The notes beneath the pieces are model-generated. The model had not been told where the DNA came from and searched no databases. It saw nothing but the letters and a program-made list of their open reading frames with translations. A program made the position numbers and the translations under genes. 64,000 bases of DNA from Diplonema japonicum (Eukaryota > Euglenozoa > Diplonemea > Diplonemida > Diplonemidae): contig OZ025676.1 in the NCBI GenBank assembly GCA_964019335.1, positions 558,001-622,000 on the forward strand, given 5' to 3'. This document shows, piece after piece, positions 50,162 through 59,400 of this stretch (positions are counted from its first letter, which is position 1; the number at the start of each line of letters is the position of its first letter).

Positions 50162-51337
50162 CTAAGCATCGTAGTAAGACGGCGTACCCTCTTCAGTACC
50201 CTTCTTCGGTCTCCTATACAAAGAAGACGCATGAACAACAGGAGAGGAAAACTTTTTTGGGGAGTAAGCATCGGCGGTGGCCTCATTGTAGATCAGGGTG
50301 GGTGGTGGGTTGAGTGGAAGCGAGAAGATAGATGCTGTTGAAGGGGCTGGCGAAGGGCTCTTTGTATTCTGTGATCGCAGCTTCAGCACGGGGCGGTTTA
50401 CGTTCGAGCTTGGTCGCAAAGGTGAAGCGTGTCGACTCACGAGCACGCACTTGCCCGGGCTGGCTTCATTGACAGGCGGGGTGACGCATGATCTGTGTTT
50501 TTTCCCATCGGCATAAACGGGGTTAACAGGAGTCTTTGTCTTTACATGGAGCTGTATGGTTTTTTGCAGCTCTTCGTTTGCAACCGCTTGCTCCTCTATT
50601 TTAGCATTGAGTATTGCTACTTTTGTCTCCGTTGTTTGTGCAGTGTCCTTCAGCTGATCTGTCTCTTCAGCATATCGGCGTGTGGCATTGTGCAATGTCT
50701 GTTGCGTCCTCTCCAACTCAGTATTTCTGTTCTTGATCTGCTCTTCAAGGTTGCTGATGAGGTTCGCCTGAGTCTTCTGGAACTCTTCCGCCGTTCGTTG
50801 AGCTTCTTCTAATCGGAACTCCATCAGAGTAAGTCTCTCGTCTGGTTCTGGTTCTGTGGCCTGCAGGGTACTGAGTTCTTGTTGCAGTTCTAGTATTTTT
50901 CCTTCGTCACCCCACTGCTGTGCAGCTTCTAGTCTGCCTCTAAGCTCAGCTTCACGAGTGCCTCGTTCACCACCAGTGTTTAGGAGGGCATGTGACTCAG
51001 GTTGCTGCGAGCGTGCCTTCTGCTCTTGAAGCTGATAATGTGCCGTCTCTACTTCGTCTTCTAACTCCCTAATACGCTGTTTAAGTAGCTTCTTGCTTCC
51101 AATTGATTGTTTGAGCTTTTTCAAAATGACCTCTTTTTCAGCTGATGCCACACATGTTGGCCTACAGCCCGTCTCATAGGTACCCTCTTCCATGTTTAAC
51201 AGATCCTTCCTCAGCATACTACACTCTCGTTCGCTTTCTCCCAACTTCTGCTCAAGTAAGCAACAGCGTTCTGCCAGGTCTTGGTTGGCCTTCGTAAGCT
51301 CTCTAGCGATGTGTAACTCGTCCATTTGACTGGCCAT
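50162..51337 (-). CDS. Coiled-coil protein with Pro/Ser-rich tail
   Basis: 391 residues, intronless, ATG at 51335-51337. Residues 1-260 are nearly continuous heptad-type coiled coil (for instance LAERCCLLEQKLGESERECS and ISNLEEQIKNRNTELERTQ). The last 120 residues are disordered, Ser/Pro-rich, with several SP sites and repeated VNRPVLKLRS-type basic patches. A structural or cytoskeletal role is likely, but no family is recognised. It lies 80 bp upstream of the 404-residue gene, and both share low-complexity SP-rich tails. Confidence 0.75.
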   Translation of the reverse strand: MASQMDELHIARELTKANQDLAERCCLLEQKLGESERECSMLRKDLLNMEEGTYETGCRPTCVASAEKEVILKKLKQSIGSKKLLKQRIRELEDEVETAHYQLQEQKARSQQPESHALLNTGGERGTREAELRGRLEAAQQWGDEGKILELQQELSTLQATEPEPDERLTLMEFRLEEAQRTAEEFQKTQANLISNLEEQIKNRNTELERTQQTLHNATRRYAEETDQLKDTAQTTETKVAILNAKIEEQAVANEELQKTIQLHVKTKTPVNPVYADGKKHRSCVTPPVNEASPGKCVLVSRHASPLRPSSNVNRPVLKLRSQNTKSPSPAPSTASIFSLPLNPPPTLIYNEATADAYSPKKFSSPVVHASSLYRRPKKGTEEGTPSYYDA

Positions 51338-51408
51338 CTCCTGGTAATGGGTTTTAAGGCAATTTCATGCAATATTAATAACTGGTGCAGTGATCTTGCA
51401 GATAAATG

Positions 51409-51966
51409 CTATTTTCTGTTAAGCAAACACGAGTTGGTGAGAATGAATCTTTGACTGCTTAGTTCCAGTTCTATCGACGTAGTGTGCTTGTCCATGTGCA
51501 GGCACTTGTTGTTACTTTGGACAACATGGAGCTGGGTATCAGTTTCATTAACCACAATACCCCACTTGTTGATGTTAAAACGTGAAGCTGCCTCCACTAC
51601 AGCAGCCTTCGAGCCCACCAGCTCGAGGGTCGAAACCACTTTCCGTGCATCCATGTCGCAGGAATTCAAAGCCGAAGCAGCATATTGGAGCCATAATTTA
51701 TTTAGGGAAGCGGCATGTTCAAATGTAATACCTTCAAGCAGTTTTGCTTCGCTTTTTATCGGTGCTATTTTTTTCCAACATCTCACATTCACACTTCTTT
51801 TTTTTTTTTTTGCTCCTTGTTTCCTTTTTTCTTGCTGTAATGAAACGAGTCTTGTTTCGCCCCCTAACTGATTTTTGCACGTCTTCTCCAACATGCGCTT
51901 TTGCTCACCTGTGGCACCATCATACGCAAACCCCAAGATCCCTTGTATAGCTGCCGCACCTTCCAT
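51409..51966 (-). CDS. POP4: RNase P/MRP protein subunit POP4 (Rpp29)
   Basis: 185 residues. The C-terminal 75 residues form the Sm-like beta-barrel of Rpp29: LVGSKAAVVEAASRFNINKW, GIVVNETDTQLHVVQSNNK and IELELSSQRFILTNSCLLNRK parallel the human GISGIVVKET, NTFVIVTKDNK and YGSHLLRRR segments. The N-terminus is basic and includes a Lys4 stretch encoded by an A14-type run near 51810. POP4 helps process pre-tRNA 5' ends and rRNA in the nucleolus. The ATG (51964-51966) is only 57 bp from the next gene's stop, typical of the compact right half. Confidence 0.85.
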   Translation of the reverse strand: MEGAAAIQGILGFAYDGATGEQKRMLEKTCKNQLGGETRLVSLQQEKRKQGAKKKKRSVNVRCWKKIAPIKSEAKLLEGITFEHAASLNKLWLQYAASALNSCDMDARKVVSTLELVGSKAAVVEAASRFNINKWGIVVNETDTQLHVVQSNNKCLHMDKHTTSIELELSSQRFILTNSCLLNRK

Positions 51967-52023
51967 CTTGGTGTCACTGTCTTCGTCATCGTGATGTTTG
52001 ATCTCAAGAATAATTACAGATAA

Positions 52024-53472
52024 CTAAATTTTGCTATACAGCAGGACTTCATGTCCATGACCGCGCTCTGCTGGGGTAGGAGAGTGGGGGAAGACAGCTT
52101 CTTGCTTGTATCCATTCTCGTGAAGAAATGGTTCCAGGAGAATTCTGTTTTGCGAGAAAATAGCAAAGAGGGTCGGGAACTGTCGATGGACGTGATAGAG
52201 CGAAGTAACAAGGGCAAGGGGGTCGGTGTTGAAGAGATCATGTTCTGTGGCTTGCTGTGTAAGGGGCGAGCAGTCAAGCTGCACAATTTCTTTCACTGAA
52301 GTGCCGTGAAGGTATGAGTAGCCAGGTGTTGTATAGCACGGAAGCAAAAGGTGGAGCTGTTCATGCCTCTGAGGACTTGCTCTTGTCCGACGCAAATGAG
52401 ACATTAACTCCACACCTCCAGTTTGGTGAAGGTATGAAAAGTAACCCATTGCCACTATGTTAGATACCATAATGAACCCAAGACCCAATACCACAATCTT
52501 TCTTTTCTTTGAAAACAACTGGCTGCAACCACCCCCTGCGACCACAAGGCCGAGGTACAGTACAGGGAGCAAGAACCTAAACTCCTTATGACCTATCAGC
52601 GAGTAGAAGAATACTGAAGTGCCAATCTGCGCTGCGAAAGAGTACAGCTGCATGCAACGTACTTCCCATCTCCACAAGCCAGCGATAAAGAAAGGTAGCA
52701 TTGTGCCGATAATGGCGGGGTAGCCTTGAGTGATGTACCAGTGCCATGGGTGCGTGCCAAATAAGGCCGACTTCCCCTCCACGAAGTTGAACTTGAGAAA
52801 TTCAATCTGATTCACCGCAATTGTGCCCGTGACGCTGTAGTCCAGTGCAACGCTGAAAACAACCCAAACCACAACAGTGAAACCCGTTTTTAGAAGTATT
52901 TTAAAATCGGGATTCTGTACCATGTACATCACACCACAGGGGAGCCACAGGACACATGATGTAGGACGGAACACTGTTGTAAGGCCCGCAACATTGAGAA
53001 ACGTGAAGTAGTTTCCGCTGAGCAGGTAGTTCAAGGCAACGAGCGAAAGTGCTGCCTCGGTGCTATTCGAAAGGGTGCGAGGGGCACAGTAGAATACAAA
53101 CCAATTTAACACCACAAAGAATGTTGTGAATCGCTGCGCGGAAGGATCCTTTTTAAACACTTGTCCCGAAAGGCGGATTGTAGCTACGTCCGCTAAAAAG
53201 GCGACGACCCCCTGAATAATCCTTGGGCTGTAGACCATGCTGGTTGGCGTGGCACAACCAAAAAAGTCTAGTCCTTTAAATAATAGCCCAAAGGTCATCG
53301 GGTGCAACCAACTCCTGATCCCAGCTTCCCATTCCCAAGTAAGGGTACCCTTGCCAAAAGCAAGCCAATAACCTACCTCTGGACCTTGCCAGTATTCGTC
53401 AGGAGGCCCTGACGTTCGTATAATGCATGCATTTAGTATTCTAAAGGTCAGCAGCGCAACATACTCAAGCAT
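52024..53472 (-). CDS. PIGB: GPI mannosyltransferase III (PIG-B/GPI10)
   Basis: 482 residues, many membrane helices. GT22-family marks are clear: PPDEYWQGPEVGYWLAFGKG near the N-terminus is the PDE(Y/H)WQ luminal motif (usually HPDEYFQ), then WEWEAGIRSWLHPM, PTSCVLWLP, HPWHWYITQGYPAIIG and GHKEFRFLLPVLY, all typical of PIG-B. The enzyme adds the third, alpha-1,2-linked mannose to the GPI glycan from dolichol-phosphate-mannose in the ER lumen. So this organism makes GPI-anchored surface proteins. Intronless; flanked by POP4 (57-bp gap) and a two-helix membrane protein (58-bp gap). Confidence 0.93.
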   Translation of the reverse strand: MLEYVALLTFRILNACIIRTSGPPDEYWQGPEVGYWLAFGKGTLTWEWEAGIRSWLHPMTFGLLFKGLDFFGCATPTSMVYSPRIIQGVVAFLADVATIRLSGQVFKKDPSAQRFTTFFVVLNWFVFYCAPRTLSNSTEAALSLVALNYLLSGNYFTFLNVAGLTTVFRPTSCVLWLPCGVMYMVQNPDFKILLKTGFTVVVWVVFSVALDYSVTGTIAVNQIEFLKFNFVEGKSALFGTHPWHWYITQGYPAIIGTMLPFFIAGLWRWEVRCMQLYSFAAQIGTSVFFYSLIGHKEFRFLLPVLYLGLVVAGGGCSQLFSKKRKIVVLGLGFIMVSNIVAMGYFSYLHQTGGVELMSHLRRTRASPQRHEQLHLLLPCYTTPGYSYLHGTSVKEIVQLDCSPLTQQATEHDLFNTDPLALVTSLYHVHRQFPTLFAIFSQNRILLEPFLHENGYKQEAVFPHSPTPAERGHGHEVLLYSKI

Positions 53473-53530
53473 GTTCCTGTCGTAGGTTTGTACAAAGAAA
53501 ATCTAATATGGTCCTACACGTTCTTTTTTT

Positions 53531-54094
53531 TCAAAAAGGTAACTCCCTATCTCGGGATATTCGTAGCAAGACCCGGTTACACAAGTATGTGCCCAACACA
53601 CCGAAGGGCAGCAGAGCGATGGCGATCAAGAGGATAATAAGGTCCGTGGAGGAGGGTGTCGAGAAGAAAGGGGGGTCAGGGTTGTGGATGAGCGCTTTTT
53701 GGTCTTCGAGACATAAATCAGAAGTATAGCACGTTAGGTTTGAACTTATGGAAAAATTTGCTGCGGGTTCACACCCCAGTGCGACTCCTGAGTATGTCTC
53801 GTTCAATTTTGCCGTTGTGTTGCAAGCGTCAACAAACACTCCCAAGATGCACAAACTGTTGTTCAATGGGTCGGTCTCCTTGTTTTGCACCACACAGTTG
53901 CTCTCTACGAAGTCATCAGCACCCTTCAGCGAGGTGATCACAACCAACAGCAACACCAGTCCCAGCCACCCGAACGTGCACAGGAAGCATATAATAACCT
54001 TGCTGTGCAACACATCCACTATCATCGAATACCATTTCCGCTTCCCAGGTCGCTTGCCTACCCACGCCCCATGTATACCCCCTTTCGTCGCCAT
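53531..54094 (-). CDS. Two-helix membrane protein with Cys-rich loop
   Basis: 187 residues. Two strong membrane helices (VIICFLCTFGWLGLVLLLVV, about 33-53, and LIILLIAIALLPFGVLGTYL, about 151-171) enclose a 95-residue loop with eight cysteines and several N-glycosylation sequons (NNS, NTT, NET, NFS, NLT). The loop therefore faces the ER lumen or cell exterior and is disulphide-bonded. Both short tails are basic. The layout recalls tetraspan-like or CD-type surface proteins with two spans, but no family is recognised. Confidence 0.7.
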   Translation of the reverse strand: MATKGGIHGAWVGKRPGKRKWYSMIVDVLHSKVIICFLCTFGWLGLVLLLVVITSLKGADDFVESNCVVQNKETDPLNNSLCILGVFVDACNTTAKLNETYSGVALGCEPAANFSISSNLTCYTSDLCLEDQKALIHNPDPPFFSTPSSTDLIILLIAIALLPFGVLGTYLCNRVLLRISRDRELPF

Positions 54095-54193
54095 CCTGAA
54101 ACAAGCTGAACCAAATGTGTCCGAACATAAAATACATAATTTCCATCAGGAAAAATAAATTAAAACATAGTGGTTAGGATGAGGATAGTAGGC

Positions 54194-54559
54194 TCATGGC
54201 TGCCTTGGTTTGTCGACCACCTTTTTAGCTCTAAAGTCGATTGCGTTCGCAAACTTCAGAGTCGCGTCAAACGTATGACGCAGCAACCACTGAGAAGAAG
54301 GGTGGATAGTGATAGGCGCGTATCTCTTGTTAATTCTGAATAACCGTTTGTACAATCTCTTGAAGCCGAACAACGACGCAGCAAGGAATACAACTGTCTT
54401 CTTCGCTACCCAGAAGGCAACGAACCCTACTGCTGGTGGAGTAAGAAGATGTTTCGTGTTTCTGAATGGTCTACATTGGACTTGTCGCACAGGGTGCAGC
54501 GGTTGCATTGGGACAGCGCGTGTTGCCCTGAGCCCTATCGCACATGAGGTTCGTAGCAT
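54194..54559 (-). CDS. Small protein with mitochondrial-type presequence and one membrane helix
   Basis: 121 residues, ATG at 54557-54559. The first 35 residues lack acidic residues and are rich in Arg, Ser and hydrophobics (MLRTSCAIGLRATRAVPMQ), as in matrix-targeting presequences. One helix follows (AVGFVAFWVAKKTVVFLAAS, about 43-62), then a basic region (RLYKRLFRINKRYAP). It could be an inner-membrane subunit of a respiratory or import complex; family not recognised. Confidence 0.6.
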   Translation of the reverse strand: MLRTSCAIGLRATRAVPMQPLHPVRQVQCRPFRNTKHLLTPPAVGFVAFWVAKKTVVFLAASLFGFKRLYKRLFRINKRYAPITIHPSSQWLLRHTFDATLKFANAIDFRAKKVVDKPRQP

Positions 54560-54729
54560 ATTGCCTGTTATGGTTCTTTTTAAGTTTAGGGAAAAAAGAA
54601 GAAAAGAAGCTTTGATTTTGCCCTTAAAGTAAAAAGGAGGAGAACGCCAAAAGAAGTCAATCTAGAACTCGCAACAAGCGAAGCACCAACGTGTTTATCT
54701 GTTCCCTTCGGCCGATCAAGCTTACGGGC

Positions 54730-54834
54730 CTATTTGGACCTCTGCCTCATCTTCCGCCTTCTCCTCTTCAACCTTTTCAACCTCTTCTTCTTCCACTTGG
54801 GGCGCATGCCCCTAGGCCTGGGGACGGAACCCAT
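54730..54834 (-). CDS. RPL41: 60S ribosomal protein L41 (eL41)
   Basis: 34 codons, too short for usual ORF lists. From the second Met (54805-54807) the peptide is MRPKWKKKRLKRLKRRRRK plus MRQRSK, 25 residues, almost exactly the universal eL41 (MRAKWRKKRM..., 25 residues). An upstream in-frame ATG (54832-54834) adds MGSVPRPRG. eL41 is a single Arg/Lys helix that bridges the two ribosomal subunits. Canonical length favours the inner ATG; the longer form cannot be excluded. Confidence 0.95.
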   Translation of the reverse strand: MGSVPRPRGMRPKWKKKRLKRLKRRRRKMRQRSK

Positions 54835-55025
54835 GTTGACTTAGATCCTGTGAAGTAGTTAGTGATTAATATTGAATCAATAATATAGAATGCAGTAAAA
54901 AAGAAATGTTATCTATCCCTATTTACTGCCATACGAGGTTCGACCAGAGCACTGAGCCGAACCCAAGATGGCACTAAAGTAAGAATGGATATACAGGCAT
55001 TGAAAGGGCTCTGAAAAGAGAAACT

Positions 55026-55907
55026 TTATTTCCCCCTTTTTTTTTTACCGTTTTTTTTAGTACTCGTTGGGTCGAACCCACATTTTTCGAATTCTTTCAA
55101 GAGCCACCAGTCTGCATCACTGAACGGGATCTCTGTAACAGGTTGCAGCGTTTTAAAGAAGGAAGCAGGGAGCTTGGGGAGGTCTTTGGTGTAGTAAATA
55201 TGTGCCACCACTTCGAGAATAGTTTTTTGGAACGCGCCCACAAGAACAGCGTCCCGTGTCCACCATTTTTGGAAATCGCTCAGACTCACAACTAAGACAT
55301 CAGGCCGAGGATATAGATCCAAGCACCTGCGAGAGGCCTCTTGGATAGAGTACGTAACCTGTCCCTGGGTTGGTTCCGAGAACGCGTCTGGTTGTTGGCT
55401 TTTTTTTTTTTTTTTTTGCACTGCTGCAGGATCTGTGAGTTTTAGTGTGTGTGTAAAGTACTTGACGTCAATGTCCTCCTGGAAGGGCCCCCTGCTGTAG
55501 ACGTCATACGCAGAGAGAGTGAATGTTGGTTCTTGAGGATCATTCACCATTGTGAACAACAGGCGACAGAACCAGACCCCGTTAAAGTACCCCTCCCCCT
55601 CTTTGTCGAAGATCTGCAATAGCCGCTTAATTAAATGCTCTGATGTCAGCCCGCATTGTCGGCAGAATGTTGCAAACCTCGTATGAGTTAGAGCCCAGCC
55701 GTCATCAGAAACTTCCTTCACTCTCTCCCAAATCTTCTCAATATTCATTCCCTCGAACTGGCACTGGTCTGAAAGATATTTCTGTACCTTTGGGTCCTTG
55801 GCTCTTTTTTTCCGTTCTTCGTAGGCTTGCTCCCACAGCTGCTTATTGGGAGGGCATGGGTTTGTGAAGTGCTGATTGTACTCAGCAGAGAATGGATCGT
55901 CGATCAT
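55026..55907 (-). CDS. EF-hand-type protein, calcineurin-B-like fold, unknown
   Basis: 293 residues from the ATG at 55905-55907. A central region (about 85-200) has helix-loop-helix spacing typical of EF-hands: IKRLLQIFDKEGEGYFNGVWF includes a DKEGEGYF loop that could bind calcium, though later loops look degenerate. A Lys5 stretch (about residue 165) is encoded by an uninterrupted A17 run on the coding strand. The C-terminus is Lys-rich (STKKNGKKKRGK). Function unknown. An intron at the A17 run was considered but no splice sites fit. Confidence 0.7.
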   Translation of the reverse strand: MIDDPFSAEYNQHFTNPCPPNKQLWEQAYEERKKRAKDPKVQKYLSDQCQFEGMNIEKIWERVKEVSDDGWALTHTRFATFCRQCGLTSEHLIKRLLQIFDKEGEGYFNGVWFCRLLFTMVNDPQEPTFTLSAYDVYSRGPFQEDIDVKYFTHTLKLTDPAAVQKKKKKSQQPDAFSEPTQGQVTYSIQEASRRCLDLYPRPDVLVVSLSDFQKWWTRDAVLVGAFQKTILEVVAHIYYTKDLPKLPASFFKTLQPVTEIPFSDADWWLLKEFEKCGFDPTSTKKNGKKKRGK

Positions 55908-55992
55908 TTGTGTTGTTTGCACCTAGAAAATTAAAACCAGAACTGGAGGCTGAAGATAGACTACGCTAGTGGTCCTGAGAAAGACCTACGTG

Positions 55993-56036
55993 GTGTTGGC
56001 AAAGTCCTCCAGATCCCTCAAGGACTTTGCCAACAC
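55993..56036. repeat. Perfect 16-bp hairpin
   Basis: GTGTTGGCAAAGTCCT (55993-56008) and AGGACTTTGCCAACAC (56021-56036) are perfect inverse complements around a 12-nt loop. It lies in a 178-bp intergenic gap between the EF-hand gene and the 115-residue gene. No run of T or A follows that would suggest a terminator. Confidence 0.95.
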
Positions 56037-56085
56037 TGAAAAGAGACCGTGTTCGTACTTAGGTAAGTCTCGGGCAGGATTGTGT

Positions 56086-56433
56086 TCATGCTAAGTACGT
56101 CTTAGGCAAGGTAACAGAATTGAACGAACTATGCGAAATGCGAACTAACTGTCTTGCTAGTTCGTAATTTGTGATCAAAGCTCCGTTCAACCCAACTAGC
56201 ATTAAGGGCGATTTTCCTTGTGTGAGAGCCGATGCAGTAACTGCAACCTCTATTTTTCCTGCATTTAATTTTTTAAGACGGTCTAGGACGCAACTTTGCA
56301 ACTGCAACGCGTGAATGTCGTCTGCGATTATTAAAATTCTTGCACCGTTTCCCTCTTCCGTAGCCTTCATTATCCATTTTGTAAGCACCTCCTCTTCGTC
56401 CCCAACCACTACTGCGCAACGGCAGTCTTCCAT
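56086..56433 (-). CDS. Small alpha/beta protein of unknown function
   Basis: 115 residues, ATG at 56431-56433. Alternating strand/helix pattern: CAVVVGDEEEVLTKWIMKA, ARILIIADDIHALQLQSCVL, KIEVAVTASALTQGKSPLML, GALITNYELARQLVRI. This is reminiscent of a half RecA-like domain of a helicase C-terminal lobe, but no helicase motif can be assigned. It may be a degenerate fragment or a genuine small protein. It lies 58 bp from the USP7 stop. Confidence 0.55.
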   Translation of the reverse strand: MEDCRCAVVVGDEEEVLTKWIMKATEEGNGARILIIADDIHALQLQSCVLDRLKKLNAGKIEVAVTASALTQGKSPLMLVGLNGALITNYELARQLVRISHSSFNSVTLPKTYLA

Positions 56434-56490
56434 ATTTACCTATGAAATGTAACGTGAAATCTTAAAAAAGACAAAAGTAAAAAAAAAGAC

Positions 56491-59400
56491 TCAACGTCGT
56501 ATGCAGATGCCTGGGCCTTCTCTCCCTTCCTTTGCCCGCAACTTGTCAGTTGACGGTCGCTGTAACGCGAGCGAGGGGCTGATCTTTTGTCGCATGTTTG
56601 CCTGAAGGCAGGGGAGCAGCTTCTCCGTTTCTGTTAACGGCTGGATTAAGCAGTGGTTTAAAGATCGCACAATGTGGAATGGTGCCTTCGATGGACCTGC
56701 GATATAGTCACTTAGTGTAGAGTGCCTGTTCAAATTATTCATGTGTGGTGCAACATACATTGGCCGCTCTTGAAGCAGTCGTGCACGGAACGACTTTACA
56801 GTGTCGTTGGCGTTGACAACGGCCAGCCACGGAGTGCTATGAGGTTTAATCACTAAAACGTTCGGGTCAGGTATGTTCAAGTGCATGTTGGCGTGGTTGT
56901 GGTTGCTTTGCTCAAAGTGTAGGATCTGTACCAAAAAGCGATCCTGATCAAATGGGGGAAGTTTCATCGTAAGGTCAAAAGAGACCTGGTATGAGCTGAC
57001 TGCATTCAGACCGGGAGCAAATTGGAAGGACGAGCTGCGCACATTTTGAAGAATTTGAGTCTTTACAACCTCTGCGCACAGAATAAGACTTTTCGTTGTT
57101 TCAACGAGCGGTTCATGATCATCCCAAAGCACTCGTGTTATCGTGTTGTAGACAGCTGATAGTTCATACAACAGCACTTTACCTGAATGAGGATGCTGTT
57201 TCACACTGCCGCTCGGGACTGTTCTGTCGATCGCGCAAATTGAGCTTTGAGTACTCCCTGATGAGCCGCTTGTAGTAGTATCTTGTTCACCACAGCAGTC
57301 AATTCCGGTGATGTGTTCTCTGCCAAGAATTTGCGTGTCCTCAATGAGTTTTGTCTTCAAGTGGCCAACTTGAGCACCTGGTTGCAGAGTTAATTTCACC
57401 GATTTTTCTAACTCGCCATGAATGCTCGAAATTATATTTACGGTCACGAAAATACTGCCCTGTGGATACAGTGTACTCAAATCCGCTTGCTTCACAAAGT
57501 ACAGCGTGTTCCGCAACCGGTTCCAGCCAATATTAAGAACAGTGCCGAGGGATAGAGTACCAGCCAACAGTGCAAGTTTGGGGGTGTAGTCAGGTTCTGA
57601 CACAAAGAGCTCCAACTCCATAGGGTTGACTTTCAGCTCAGCAGCAAGCAAAGCCCTTACTGCCGAAATTGACAGGTCACTGGATAACTCCAGTGTCGTA
57701 GTAGCAACGTCCGGTTGGTCGACAGCACTGAACCTAACCTGCAGGGCAAGGGCTTTTTGCTTGATGACATCCCTCACGTCACGGTATTTCGCCGTTAGCG
57801 TATTTGAATCTGGTGAAAATGGATGCATCACTAAGTTCGTTGTACCGGATGTGATGACCACAATATCACCGCTGCTCAGTTCTGCATCATTCAAAGTGAC
57901 GTCACCATCGAGTTTTTCTAAGAGACCTTCGCGGACTTCTTCGAAGAGTTGTCCTTGTTGCTGGAAATTGCAATCCGACATGCCATCTAACAAAGCCCTT
58001 AGAGGCGCATCGCGGTTCAACACGCATCGCTTCTTTACAACACAAGAGTCAGTATTCTGCGGAATGTGAATCTTTACGAAAAGCATAACGAGATCACCGT
58101 CAACAAGAGATTTCTGAGGTGTCAATGTTGCAACCCCAGAATTATCCTCCACTGGCCAAGGGTGGGCATAGAGTGTCACGATGTCTTTGTGATGCGAGCC
58201 TAAAGAAAAGGCTTTCTCGAGCGTTGTGTCAGGATTTTGTATTACAAGTGACGAGGGTCGCATGGTGCCATTTAACCGCCCCTCCCATCGCCAAAGAGCT
58301 ATGTCCTCGAGATCAGGATAATAGGTTTGTATCAATGTGCTTTTCAGCGATCGGAGAGTTGTTTTCCTTAGGTGTTTAACAGGAATACAACTTTCTGGTG
58401 GTGCCACCTCCTCGCAACCAAAGATGTCATTGTCGACAACAACACGCACATTGATGAACAAGTGCGCTTCTGCAACATCTTTTTCAACATCTTTTTTGGG
58501 CAATCGACCAAACCGTCTGTGAACACTCATCGGCACTGTTGCGTAAGTTATTGTTGGAGTAAGCCAGTCGAGGTCACTAACTCTTAAATAGATCAACACA
58601 TAGGCGGAAGCGTACCTAGGTAGTTGTCCTCCACCATAGTCCCCGCCAAAGTTTTCTGCTATGACATCTTTTTCAGTTACACGTATAACCCTTTCATCAT
58701 CAAAGCGGTACCATGGGCCACTGAGCACAGGCCTCAGGAACGAGTAGTAGTGTCCCCCGTTCACATCTCCACTATGTACCAGAACTGAAAGCAGTACATA
58801 TGCGTTGTCCTTTGGTGAAGGTGTTGCCAGGTATCGTTCGATATCAAGTTCAACAGGGAACTCCTGCCTCTCGTTCACTTTTGCCTGTTTTTGTGTCACA
58901 ATATCATAGTCAAATCTCTTCAGATGTAGCAGCAGCACAGGTGGTGCTTTATCCATGATACATTTTCGAGTAGCAGCTTGAAGGCCCTGGTCCGGGGTTG
59001 CATACTTGTTCTCTCCTTCTAAAACCTCGGGGGAAAAGTACTTGTCTAATGCGTCGTATAAGGTTGGGCAGCCCTTCACGTTTAGTTGGAGGTCGTAAAA
59101 CAGCTCTTCGGTTCTTGATTCATAGTCGATGTCATTGCAAACAATAGTGTGCACGAGTCCTCCTCTGAAAAGGGAATCAAGTGTACCTGCAACTCTTGTG
59201 CCCTTCAACTTCTCTTCTAACGATGAGTACAGCACCCTAATCAACTCATGGATATCGTGCTGGCGGAAGACGCCTTCTTGAGTCCAACCAAATGCCGCTG
59301 TCAGCTCTTTGGTGGAAACGGCCTTTTTTTGAAACTGGAGGTTGTAAAAGACTTGTTGCAAAGCCCCAACCAAGCTCTTTTCTTTTTGTTCAAGCGTGGG

